From contig JAHBYZ010000005.1 in the NCBI GenBank assembly GCA_019635695.1, positions 62,001 to 126,000 on the forward strand: a stretch of 64,000 nt of DNA, given 5' to 3'. The notes beneath the pieces are model-generated. The model saw nothing but the letters and a program-made list of their open reading frames with translations, ran no database searches and was not told the origin of the DNA. Each line of letters begins with the position of its first letter. The stretch's first letter is position 1. Both the position numbers and the translations under genes were made by a program. This DNA comes from Rhizobiaceae bacterium. GTDB lineage: Bacteria; Pseudomonadota; Alphaproteobacteria; Rhizobiales; Rhizobiaceae. This document shows, in pieces, positions 30,588-40,381 of the stretch.

Positions 30588-31771
30588 CGCGTCGAGGTCT
30601 CCGCCGCGCGTCTGCCGCGCCTGGGCAACAACGCACCCAAACGTTCGAAGCCCGCCCGCAACGCCTCCGTCAGCCGCGTGGGAAGCCGCACGCTCGAGCC
30701 GGTGACGATAAGCAGCAGGAAGATGGCGATCGCCACACCGGGCACGGCGTAGCTCAGAATCGCGAAAGTCTGGCTGATGCCCGCCCCGCTGATGGTCACG
30801 AATCCGGCCGCGCGCAGCGTCAATGCCAGCGCCACTCCGGCCACGACTGGTCCGGAGCGCGACTGCCGGTGCGAACTCGCCCAGGCGCCGACATAGGCGG
30901 CGATAGCGCCGAACAGCAGCGGATACATCCATTCCGAGAAGCGCCGGTGCAACTCGCGTATCTCGTCGGATGGCTCATTTCCCAGTTGCCGCTCGGACGC
31001 GATGCGGTGGAGCAGGTCCTCCGTGGTGTATGATTGCCAGCCGTAGGAAATCGGCCCGGCGCTGCTGCCGAGGCCGAGATCTATCGCCGAAGAGGCGAAC
31101 GAGATGATTGACACCGCGCCATTGCCCTTGGAGCGGCGGTGTACCTCGCCGTCTGCGAGCGCGAACAGCGTAACCCCGTCGTGTTCGATCAGGGTTCCGC
31201 GCTTGGCGTAGTAGATCACCTGGGTGGCGGCGTCCGACGTATCCACGAAGATGACGTTGGCCATTTCGCCATTCGGCAATTCGCTGCCGATCTGGACATA
31301 GGTTCCCGGCTGCAGCTGCGTGAAGGTTCCGGAGCGCATGGCGGAGCGTACGAGGTCGGCACTGGCTGCGCTGATCGTGTTCTGCATGGCGCGGCTGGCC
31401 AAGGGATCGAGCGTGTGCGCCGTCAGCAGCGCGATCAGCGAGGCGAGCAACGACAGGATGAGGATGGGACGCGTGGTGGCGCGGGGCGCGCGGCCGGTCG
31501 ATTCCAGCACCGCCAGTTCGGAATCGCCATTCATCGCGGCAAGCGTGCGCAGAGCGCCGATGAGGATGGCAAACGGCAGCACCAAAAGGGTAATGCCCGG
31601 AATGAGGAAGACAGAAATCTGGAGGAATCCGAGCGCCGCCGCGGCGGAGCGGGTCACCATCTCGACGTTCAGCAGCAGCTGAGTCGTGATGACGATGCCC
31701 GAGATGACCAAAAGCGTCGGAACGGTCAGGGCAATCGTCCGCCGCAGGATATACCGGTCGATCAGTCCCAT
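30584..31771 (-). CDS. lptF: LPS export ABC transporter permease LptF
   Basis: LptF pairs with LptG. The 395-residue protein begins MGLIDRYILRRT and has the same arrangement of three helices, jellyroll domain and three helices. It carries an extra C-terminal tail rich in Arg. I chose ATG 31771; a GTG 12 bases earlier is possible. It is the first gene of lptF-lptG-lptD-surA-pdxA-rsmA. The upstream gap to pepA has a small GACGGC/GCCGTC hairpin at 31786-31800 in the lptF leader. Confidence 0.95.
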   Translation of the reverse strand: MGLIDRYILRRTIALTVPTLLVISGIVITTQLLLNVEMVTRSAAAALGFLQISVFLIPGITLLVLPFAILIGALRTLAAMNGDSELAVLESTGRAPRATTRPILILSLLASLIALLTAHTLDPLASRAMQNTISAASADLVRSAMRSGTFTQLQPGTYVQIGSELPNGEMANVIFVDTSDAATQVIYYAKRGTLIEHDGVTLFALADGEVHRRSKGNGAVSIISFASSAIDLGLGSSAGPISYGWQSYTTEDLLHRIASERQLGNEPSDEIRELHRRFSEWMYPLLFGAIAAYVGAWASSHRQSRSGPVVAGVALALTLRAAGFVTISGAGISQTFAILSYAVPGVAIAIFLLLIVTGSSVRLPTRLTEALRAGFERLGALLPRRGRRAAETSTR

Positions 31772-31962
31772 AGTCACCCGCACGCGACGGCTCGGCCGTC
31801 AAACACAGACAAGGTGGCGGTCGACACCGTCACCAGGTTCCTCCCCCGGCCTGCTACCAGCTACGGGAATGGCTAATGATGGCCGAAGAAGGACGCTTAA
31901 CCAATCGTTATGTGCCGTTACACAGCGTGAGGGAAGCTTGATCGAGCGCCCCCGTGCCCGGT

Positions 31963-31991
31963 TTGCCACAGGCTGCGGCTTGGTCTATCGC
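31963..31991 (+). promoter_or_regulatory. candidate promoter of pepA
   Basis: TTGCCA (31963-31968) and TATCGC (31986-31991) are 17 bases apart, 65 bases before the pepA ATG. The -35 box is identical to that of the rpsF promoter candidate; the -10 box is weaker. Confidence 0.4.
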
Positions 31992-32055
31992 TACCGCACG
32001 GCTCCTCCCGCCGTCCGACCATCATACTCCGATCGCAACCTCCTGCGGAGCCGTC

Positions 32056-33546
32056 ATGCCCAAATCCGTCGAGATCAGCTTCGTCCGTTCCGCCAGGCCC
32101 TCGGGGCTTTGTGTGCTGCTTGCGGCCGACGGGGCGAAGCTCGGCGCAGCTGCAGCGGATGTCGATCCGGCGGGTGCGCTCGCGCGCGCGATCCGCGTCG
32201 GCGGCTTCAAGGGTAAGGCCCGCACGACGCTCGACTTGCTTGTCCCGGAGGGTTCCGCCGCGGATCGCATTGTCGTCGTCGGCCTGGGCGACCCGCAAAA
32301 ACCGCAGCCCGACGGATGGACTCGTCTGGGTGGCGCGATTGCCGGCCAGTTCGGCAAGGCGTCGAAGGTCACGGTGTGGCTCGACGCGCCGGGCGCCACG
32401 ATTGGCGGGGCGGAAGCGGCGGCGGTGGCCCAGGGGATGCTGCTGCGCGCCTACGCCTTCGACCGTTACAAGACGAAAAAAGGCGAGGACGACAACGGCG
32501 ACGACGTCAAGGCCGTAAAGATTGCGATCGTCACGTCCGCCGCGACCGAAGCGAAGAAGAGGTTCGTTGCCGCCGACGCGGTGGCCGGCGGCGTGACGCT
32601 CGCCCGCGATCTTGTCAACGAACCGGCCAACATGCTGGGGCCGATCGAGTTCACCGAGCGGGCGAAGCTGCTCGCGGCGCTCGGCGTTAAGGTCGAGGTG
32701 CTGACCGAGCGCGAGATGAAGAAGCTCGGCATGGGCTCGCTGCTCGGCGTCGCGCAGGGCTCGACGCGTCCGCCGCGCCTTGTCGTGCTGGAATGGAACG
32801 GCGGCAAGCCGAAGGACAGGCCGCTGGCCTTCGTCGGCAAGGGCGTCGTCTTCGACACAGGCGGCAATTCGATGAAGCCGGCCTCAGGCATGGAGGACAT
32901 GAAGGGCGACATGGGTGGCGCCGCCGCCGTCACCGGCCTGATGCACGCGCTCGCCGCCCGAAAGGCCAAGGTCAACGCCATCGGCATTCTCGGCCTCGTC
33001 GAGAACATGGTCGACGGCAACGCGCAGCGCCCGGGCGACATTGTCACCTCCATGTCGGGGCAGACGATCGAGGTGCTGAACACCGACGCGGAAGGCCGCC
33101 TCGTGCTCGCCGACGCGCTCTGGTACTGCAACGACCGTTTCAAGCCGCAGTTCATGGTCAATCTGGCGACGCTGACCGGCGCGATCATGGTTGCGCTCGG
33201 GCAGCACCACGCCGGCCTGTTCTCCAACAATGACGACCTCTCGGCGAAGCTCATCGCTGCCGGTCTGGCCACGCAGGAGAAGCTGTGGCGCATGCCGATG
33301 GGGCCGGAATACGACAAGCTCATCGACAGCAAGAACGCCGACATGAAGAACATCGGCGGACGCTACGGCGGCGCCATCACCGCAGCGCAGTTCCTGCAGC
33401 GCTTCGTCAAGGACACGCCGTGGGCGCATCTCGACGTTGCGGGTACGGCGATGGGTTCGCCCTCGACCGAGATCAGCCAGGGGTGGGCCTCCGGCTTCGG
33501 CGTGCGGTTGCTCGACCGCTTCGTCGCCGACAACTACGAAGCCTGA
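32056..33546 (+). CDS. pepA: leucyl aminopeptidase (cytosol aminopeptidase, M17)
   Basis: PepA removes N-terminal amino acids from peptides using two metal ions. The 496-residue protein has the M17 signature NTDAEGRL (about 342-349) and the metal-binding blocks [10 protein letters not shown] and [12 protein letters not shown]. The N-terminal domain is the usual macro-like fold; in E. coli this protein also binds DNA as XerA. ATG 32056 has GGAG 5 bases upstream. It is 22 bases upstream of holC, as in most proteobacteria. Confidence 0.96.
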   Translation: MPKSVEISFVRSARPSGLCVLLAADGAKLGAAAADVDPAGALARAIRVGGFKGKARTTLDLLVPEGSAADRIVVVGLGDPQKPQPDGWTRLGGAIAGQFGKASKVTVWLDAPGATIGGAEAAAVAQGMLLRAYAFDRYKTKKGEDDNGDDVKAVKIAIVTSAATEAKKRFVAADAVAGGVTLARDLVNEPANMLGPIEFTERAKLLAALGVKVEVLTEREMKKLGMGSLLGVAQGSTRPPRLVVLEWNGGKPKDRPLAFVGKGVVFDTGGNSMKPASGMEDMKGDMGGAAAVTGLMHALAARKAKVNAIGILGLVENMVDGNAQRPGDIVTSMSGQTIEVLNTDAEGRLVLADALWYCNDRFKPQFMVNLATLTGAIMVALGQHHAGLFSNNDDLSAKLIAAGLATQEKLWRMPMGPEYDKLIDSKNADMKNIGGRYGGAITAAQFLQRFVKDTPWAHLDVAGTAMGSPSTEISQGWASGFGVRLLDRFVADNYEA

Positions 33547-33568
33547 TCGCGGTCGAGGGGAGGCCGCG

Positions 33569-34018
33569 CTGGCCGAGATCCTCTTCTATCACCTGACCGA
33601 ATCCACGCTGGAGGAGGCGCTGCCGGGCCTGCTGCAGCGCAGCATGGGGCGCGGCTGGAGGGCTGTCGTGCAGACTGGCAGCGAGGAGCGCCGTGACGCG
33701 CTGGACACGCTGCTGTGGACGTTCAGCGACGATTCTTTCCTCGGCCACGGCACCGACCGGGAACCGCATCCCGCCGAGCAGCCGGTGATCCTGACCATCA
33801 CGCCGGACAACCCCAACGCCGCGCAGATCCGCTTCGTTGTGGACGGCGCGGAGCCGCCGCAGCTCGATGGCTACGAGCGCGCCGTTCTGATGTTCGACGG
33901 ACACGATGAGTTGCAGGTGGCGGCCGCCCGCGGACAATGGAAGGCGCTCAAGGCTGCAGGTCATGATTTGACCTACTGGCAGCAGGGTCCGGATCGCCGG
34001 TGGGAGCGCAAGGCATAG
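33569..34018 (+). CDS. holC: DNA polymerase III subunit chi, apparent CTG start
   Basis: The chi subunit links the clamp loader to single-strand binding protein. The protein reads AEILFYHLTESTLEEALPGLL after the start and has the family regions WRAVVQTGSEERRDALD and LMFDGHDELQVAAAR. From CTG it is 149 residues, the normal length. No ATG, GTG or TTG occurs in frame between the pepA stop and the conserved N-terminus. A very strong ribosome-binding site, GGGGAGG at 33557-33563, is 5 bases before CTG 33569, so CTG is the likely initiation codon. Confidence 0.88.
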   Translation: MAEILFYHLTESTLEEALPGLLQRSMGRGWRAVVQTGSEERRDALDTLLWTFSDDSFLGHGTDREPHPAEQPVILTITPDNPNAAQIRFVVDGAEPPQLDGYERAVLMFDGHDELQVAAARGQWKALKAAGHDLTYWQQGPDRRWERKA

Positions 34019-34096
34019 CGACAGGCTCCGGCAGGCGGGCGCAGTTCCGTGCCGATGTCCGGATTTGTCCGCTCGTGCCCGGGTCCACCAGCTTCC

Positions 34097-34130
34097 TTGC
34101 ACCGGCCCTGCCGCTACGATGACGGTGCAA
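34097..34130 (+). repeat. 8-bp inverted repeat with 18-base loop
   Basis: TTGCACCG (34097-34104) is mirrored by CGGTGCAA (34123-34130). It stands in the 269-base gap between holC and the ABC-F gene, upstream of a second, longer inverted repeat with the same loop length. Confidence 0.5.
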
Positions 34131-34173
34131 TGGATCGGGTCACCGAACCGGCGCCGGCCCCAGCCGTGCCAGT

Positions 34174-34232
34174 GTCCGCATTCCGGCGGCGGCAATAGCC
34201 CCATCACCCGCCGGAATGCGGACCGGCTTTTT
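34174..34232 (+). terminator. long hairpin with T-run, probable terminator of pepA-holC
   Basis: GTCCGCATTCCGGCGG (34174-34189) pairs perfectly over 16 bases with CCGCCGGAATGCGGAC (34208-34223), and TTTTT follows at 34228-34232. The stem is longer and the loop (18 bases) larger than in ordinary terminators, so it may have another role, for example as a mobile palindrome. Confidence 0.65.
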
Positions 34233-34287
34233 CCGACGGCCCGGCCTTGCCCTTGCCACGCTGCCGCCGCGCCTTTAGAGGCGCGCC

Positions 34288-36158
<1,871 letters not shown>

Positions 36159-36162
<4 letters not shown>

Positions 36163-36971
36163 CCGTCCGCATCGACCGCGAAGGCGAAGCCACGATCGTC
36201 ACCATCGATCGTCCCCAGGCGCGCAACGCTGTCGATACGCAAACGGCAGGCGCGCTGTTCGAGGCTTTCGTCGCCTTCGACCGCGACGAGGCCAGCAAGG
36301 TTGCCGTGCTGCGGGGCGAGGGAGCGGCGTTCTGCGCCGGCTTCGACCTGAAGGCGGCTTCCGGCGACGCCATCGACGAGAAATGGTACGCTGAGCTAAA
36401 CCTCGATCCGACCTTCGACGGCAAGGACGACCGTCCGCGCAAGGGCCCGATGGGGCCGACGCGGCTGGCGCTGTCCAAGCCGGTCATCGCGGCGATCGCC
36501 GGCCCGGCGGTCGCCGGAGGCATGGAACTGGCCCTTTGGTGCGACCTGCGCGTCATGGAGCGCTCGGCCTACATGGGCGTCTATTGCCGCCGCTGGGGCG
36601 TCCCGCTGATCGATGGCGGCACCGTGCGTCTGCCGCGCATCGTCGGCCACGGGCGCGCCATGGACCTGATTCTGACGGGGCGCAAGGTAGAGGCCGACGA
36701 ATGCCTCGCCATCGGACTTGCCAGTCGCATCTGTGACGACGGCAAGGCGCTGGACGCAGCGCTGGAGCTTGCGCGCGAACTCGCCCGTTTCCCGCAGGCC
36801 TGCATGCGCGCCGACCGTCTCTCGGCCATGCGGCAATGGTCGCTGGATCTTGAGCCCGCTCTGGCGGCCGAATGGGCCACCAGCGCGGCGAGCTTCCGGG
36901 CCGAGGGCGCCGCCGGCGCGGCGCGCTTCTCATCCGGCAAGGGCCGGGGCGGCGACTTCTCGGCGATCTGA
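36159..36971 (+). CDS. enoyl-CoA hydratase/isomerase family protein
   Basis: This 270-residue crotonase-fold protein has the N-terminal block VTIDRPQARNAVDTQT, the oxyanion-hole stretches AAFCAGFDLKAA and IAGPAVAGGMELALWCDLRV, and a Gly-rich end. The usual catalytic glutamate position reads VPLIDGGTVRLPRI, with Asp-Gly in place of the Glu seen in true hydratases, so it may be an isomerase, a hydrolase or another crotonase. Its ATG overlaps the stop of the ABC-F gene (ATGA). Confidence 0.85.
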
Positions 36972-36990
36972 CGTTCGCCGCGCGGCGGCC

Positions 36991-37596
36991 TTACTGCCTG
37001 CCCCATTTCTGCGGCGGCGGCGACGAATTCGGATTCTTCGGCGCGCGCGCGCGAAACGACGCGATGAAGCCGACGAAGCCGATCCCCAGCAGTACGTAGC
37101 CGACCGGAATCGCATTGGGCTGGATGGGTGACGGGCTCGCCTCCACAATGACGTCGACGGTCACGATGTTGGCGCGCTCGTCGTCGCCGCGCGCGACGTC
37201 GATCTGCAAGCCGTCCTCGGCGAAGGAGGCAATGCTGCCGACCCTCGTGCGATAGGCCGCGTCGCCGGTCTGCGGGTTGAGGATGCGGGCGTTCACGCCG
37301 TCGAAGTCCAGAGCCTGGGCGAGAACCGTGCGTCCTCCGCTGCGCGCGGTCACGGTCAGCACCGCGCCCTGCCTGTCGGCGCGCAGCGGGCCGCGCGTCA
37401 CCATGTCGACGGACACGATGACCGGAGCCTCGCTCAGTGCGGGCCGCGCTTCCGCAACCGTGAAGCCGCCGCTCTCGAAGACACGCCACGTGCCGATCTC
37501 GTAGCCACCGTAACGGGCGTTCAGCCACGGATAGGCAATGCCTAGGCCTGCGCCTGCGACAATGAGAATCAGGAAGAGGGAACGAATAGCCAGCAA
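36991..37596 (-). CDS. conserved membrane protein, 201 aa, unknown function
   Basis: I do not recognise a named family. One membrane helix at the N-terminus (about 5-23) and one near the C-terminus (about 165-183) enclose a periplasmic domain of mostly beta strands. The last 15 residues are Pro/Arg-rich. The only plausible start is TTG 37596, giving MLAIRSLFLILIV. It begins 4 bases past a strong hairpin on the same strand and has no clear ribosome-binding site, so expression may be low or conditional. Confidence 0.65.
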   Translation of the reverse strand: MLAIRSLFLILIVAGAGLGIAYPWLNARYGGYEIGTWRVFESGGFTVAEARPALSEAPVIVSVDMVTRGPLRADRQGAVLTVTARSGGRTVLAQALDFDGVNARILNPQTGDAAYRTRVGSIASFAEDGLQIDVARGDDERANIVTVDVIVEASPSPIQPNAIPVGYVLLGIGFVGFIASFRARAPKNPNSSPPPQKWGRQ

Positions 37597-37600
37597 GAGA

Positions 37601-37637
37601 AGAGACCCGCGCCGTCACGTCGACGGCACGGGTCTCT
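37601..37637 (-). terminator. two-tier hairpin directly upstream of a TTG start
   Basis: AGAGACCCG (37601-37609) pairs with CGGGTCTCT (37629-37637), enclosing a second stem CCGTC/GACGG (37612-37616 and 37622-37626). On the minus strand TTCTCTTG follows, so it could end transcription of the repeat-protein gene. Because it ends 4 bases before the next start codon, it could also mask the translation start. A second hairpin lies at 37648-37673. Confidence 0.5.
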
Positions 37638-37764
37638 GCCACTGCAACCCGCTTCTGTCCAGCGACAGGCGGGGAATGGCTACTACCGCAAATGGGCGGG
37701 AAGCTTGCCTGCCGATACTACGCGCGACGCGCGGAAAGGTTCCCGCGCGCCGCTGGAGACGGTG

Positions 37765-38430
37765 CTATCGCCGGCGCAGAACTTCGCACAGCGAAATCAG
37801 GTCGCGATCGAAGCCCGACGGCTCGGCGAGCACATCGCCGCAGCGCCTGGACAGCCGCTGGATTTCCGCACCCGACATGCCGGCGAATGCGGCCGAATTG
37901 ATCCCCGCGACCGGTCCCGGCGCAGCTGGAAGTGCGGGACCGCTTGGCACAACGGGGCCTCCCGGCTGCGTCGGCGCCGCCGGTGTGCCCGGCGTAGCCG
38001 AACCGCCTGCGCCAAGGCCGATATCGACCTCGGCGTCAGCGCCGTCGCTACCGCCGATCCCGAGATTCACCGCGGCGGCGGCGCCGCCGGACCCGCCGAC
38101 GCCCAGATCGACATCCGCGTTGACCCCGTCCGAGCCGCCTATGGCGGCGGTGGCCGCTGCGTCTATGCCGCTGGCGCCGCCGATGCCGACATTGGCGTTG
38201 GCTGCCGCGCCGCCGCTCCCGCCGACCGTCGCATCGACATTGGCAGAAATGCCGTCGTCGCCGCCAAGGCCGATGTTCGCATCGGCAGCCACGCCGTCTG
38301 TGCCCCCGAGCGAGACGTTGGCGTCGACCCCGAGGGCGTTGAGCCCCAGTTCCTGTGCACCGGCCGTTACGGCCGAAACGGTGATCAGTGCGCTGCCGGC
38401 AAGCAGCGCGGCGAAGATTTGCCTGCGCAT
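37765..38430 (-). CDS. secreted protein with tandem 14-residue glycine-rich repeats
   Basis: The 221-residue protein has a signal peptide (cleavage near VTAGA-QE, about residue 26). Seven 14-residue repeats follow (37-134) with consensus A-N/D-V-x-x-G-G-x-x-G-x-x-A-D/N, plus one partial repeat. Next come a Pro-rich linker (about 145-178) and a 45-residue C-terminal module with a Cys pair (RRCGDVLAEPSGFDRDLISLCEVLRRR). Regular Gly-Gly spacing with alternating hydrophobic residues suggests a stacked beta structure on the cell surface or in the matrix. Function is unknown. ATG 38430 starts the signal peptide. Confidence 0.75.
   Translation of the reverse strand: MRRQIFAALLAGSALITVSAVTAGAQELGLNALGVDANVSLGGTDGVAADANIGLGGDDGISANVDATVGGSGGAAANANVGIGGASGIDAAATAAIGGSDGVNADVDLGVGGSGGAAAAVNLGIGGSDGADAEVDIGLGAGGSATPGTPAAPTQPGGPVVPSGPALPAAPGPVAGINSAAFAGMSGAEIQRLSRRCGDVLAEPSGFDRDLISLCEVLRRR
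38029..38322 (-). repeat. seven 42-bp coding repeats
   Basis: These 294 bases encode the seven 14-residue units of the secreted repeat protein. The units differ at many third codon positions and at several residues, so the array is old rather than a recent expansion. Confidence 0.8.
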
Positions 38431-38589
38431 GGCTTGGTTCCTTTCAGGTGGCCCGGCGAAGATGCCGGTTGCCATCTGAATCCGCGATGCGATCGTCGGT
38501 TGCGGCCGTCCTTACGGCATGGTTGCCGACCGGTTGCCGACACCGATGGCATTCTACGGATCGGCCGGAGCGCCAGCGGCCAAGACCGC

Positions 38590-39102
38590 CTACGCGAACG
38601 GCAAACCGTCCGGCGTGCGCTGGAAATAGATCATGTCGAGCTGCAGGCTGGGCTTGCCCAGCGTGGTCAGGATGGTGTGCGCCTGGCCGCGATGATGGGT
38701 CTGGTGGTTGAAGAAGTGCGACAGCGCCGGCGCCAGCCGCTGTGATACCGTCCGCACGTCGGTCACCGTGACATAGGTGAAGCGCCCGGCGAGATCTTTT
38801 TCGCTGAGCCCGCCGACCCAGCGAACGACGCGCTCGTCTTCCGCCTCGCGCGCTATGCTCAGCGCCGGCAACGCGGCAAAAAGCACGGTGTCGAGCGCAG
38901 CCGGAGCCTCGCCTTCGCCGGTGAAGCGCTTGAGCCAGATGCGGTCTGCGACCAGCACATGGTTGAGCGTTCGCATCAGGGTCGGGAAAAAGGCGCCCGT
39001 CGGCCGGTTCAATTCCTCGTCGGACAGTTTTGCCGCCGCTTCGTAGACCCTGGAGTTGGCCCACCGGTTGTAGGCGGCCATCATCGAGAAATGCTGCTTC
39101 AC
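38590..39102 (-). CDS. DinB family protein
   Basis: The 170-residue protein begins KQHFSMMAAYNRWANSRVYEAA and has the DinB four-helix features: LNHVLVADRIWLKRFTG in the second helix and LSHFFNHQTHHRGQAHTILT near the end. The histidines of these helices form the metal site. Members include thiol-dependent transferases; the substrate is unknown. It starts at GTG 39102 with GGAGAG upstream. Confidence 0.9.
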   Translation of the reverse strand: MKQHFSMMAAYNRWANSRVYEAAAKLSDEELNRPTGAFFPTLMRTLNHVLVADRIWLKRFTGEGEAPAALDTVLFAALPALSIAREAEDERVVRWVGGLSEKDLAGRFTYVTVTDVRTVSQRLAPALSHFFNHQTHHRGQAHTILTTLGKPSLQLDMIYFQRTPDGLPFA

Positions 39103-39163
39103 GGGACGCTCTCCGGCGGCTAGGAACTCGCGCGTCTAGCACGCCTCGGGGGAGGGCAGCACT

Positions 39164-39856
39164 ATGTCAATCACCGTCTACGAACTGGCCGGCGCCGACG
39201 GCCGCGTGCGCTTCAGCCCGCACTGCTGGAAGACCGTCTGGTCGCTGGCGCACAAGGGCCTCGACTTCGAACGCGTGCCGGTGCCGTTCACCGGCATCGC
39301 GGAACTCGGGTTCAAGACGCTTCCGGTGATACGCGACGGCGATCGAACCGTCGCCGATTCCTTCGACATCGCCGCATATCTGGATGACCGCTACGCTGAC
39401 CGTCCCTCGCTCTTCGGCGGCGAGGGCGGGCAGGGGGCGGCGCGGTTCATCGAGCGCTGGACGATCCTTACGGTGCACTCGATCCTTGGCCGAGCCTTGC
39501 TGCCGGACATCAATTCCTGTCTCGCGCCGCAGGACCAGGCCTATTTCCGCCGCACCCGCGAGGCGCGCTTCGGCGGCACGATCGAGGCGGTCTCCGAGGC
39601 CGGCCTGAAGCTCTTGCCCGGTTTGCACGATGCCCTTGCGCCGCTGCGCATCACGCTGGAGACGCAGCCCTTTATTGGCGGCGGGCGGCCGCTGTTTTGC
39701 GACTACATCGTTGCCGGCGCATTCCAGTGGGCGCGTGTGGTTTCCGCGCGCGAGATCCTGCCGGTAGGTGATCCGGTGGAGGTCTGGTTCGCTCGCATGC
39801 TCGACCTCTACGAAGGCCTCGGTCGCAAGGCCGCCACCGCTGCCGCGGCCGCCTGA
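39164..39856 (+). CDS. glutathione S-transferase family protein
   Basis: The 230-residue protein has an N-terminal thioredoxin-like domain with [24 protein letters not shown], the cis-proline motif TLPVIRDGD and the [14 protein letters not shown] block, then a helical C-terminal domain. The residue after FSPH is Cys, as in beta- or etherase-type GSTs. Substrate is unknown. Confidence 0.88.
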   Translation: MSITVYELAGADGRVRFSPHCWKTVWSLAHKGLDFERVPVPFTGIAELGFKTLPVIRDGDRTVADSFDIAAYLDDRYADRPSLFGGEGGQGAARFIERWTILTVHSILGRALLPDINSCLAPQDQAYFRRTREARFGGTIEAVSEAGLKLLPGLHDALAPLRITLETQPFIGGGRPLFCDYIVAGAFQWARVVSAREILPVGDPVEVWFARMLDLYEGLGRKAATAAAAA

Positions 39857-39865
39857 TCCGGCCCC

Positions 39866-39894
39866 TTCACAGCGCGCATGCGCACCGCTATAGA
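39866..39894 (+). promoter_or_regulatory. candidate promoter of ndk
   Basis: TTCACA (39866-39871) and TATAGA (39889-39894) are 17 bases apart, 39 bases before the ndk ATG. Confidence 0.45.
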
Positions 39895-39933
39895 GCCCGC
39901 CACTCCGAATTCCCCAGTTTTGAAGGACATGAC

Positions 39934-40356
39934 ATGGCGATCGAACGCACCTTTTCGATGATCAAGCCGGACGCGACACGACGCAACCTGACGGGCGCGA
40001 TCACCGCCATGCTCGAGGCGGCCGGCCTGCGCGTCGTCGCCTGCAAGCGGGTATGGATGAGCCGCCGCGAGGCCGAAGGCTTCTACGCGGTCCACAAGGA
40101 CCGCCCGTTCTTCGGCGAACTGGTCGAATTCATGTCGTCCGGCCCGACTGTGGTGCAGGTTCTGGAAGGCGAGAACGCCGTGGCCAAGAACCGTGAAGTG
40201 ATGGGCGCCACCAACCCGGCCAACGCGGCCGAGGGCACCATCCGCAAGGTGCATGCGCTGTCGATCGGCGAGAACTCGGTGCACGGCTCCGACGCCGCCG
40301 AAACCGCCGCCCAGGAGATCCGCTACTGGTTCTCCGACACCGAGATCGTCGGCTGA
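39934..40356 (+). CDS. ndk: nucleoside-diphosphate kinase
   Basis: Ndk passes phosphate between nucleoside tri- and diphosphates through a phosphohistidine. The 140-residue protein has [10 protein letters not shown] at the start and the active site [12 protein letters not shown] (His117). AAGGA lies 6 bases before the ATG. A stem that includes the stop codon ends the gene. Confidence 0.98.
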   Translation: MAIERTFSMIKPDATRRNLTGAITAMLEAAGLRVVACKRVWMSRREAEGFYAVHKDRPFFGELVEFMSSGPTVVQVLEGENAVAKNREVMGATNPANAAEGTIRKVHALSIGENSVHGSDAAETAAQEIRYWFSDTEIVG

Positions 40357-40364
40357 CAGCCGAC
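40348..40364. terminator. hairpin between convergent ndk and GGDEF-EAL genes
   Basis: GTCGGCT (40348-40354) pairs with AGCCGAC (40358-40364) around a 3-base loop; the stop codon of ndk lies inside it. There is no real U-tract, so termination is only likely. Confidence 0.4.
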
Positions 40365-40381
40365 TTCGGCGCCGCGCGGGC

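Noticed and set aside
33437..33568. TTG 33437 as the start of holC
   Set aside because: It would lie inside pepA and add 44 residues that are out-of-frame pepA sequence; the good ribosome-binding site is next to CTG 33569.
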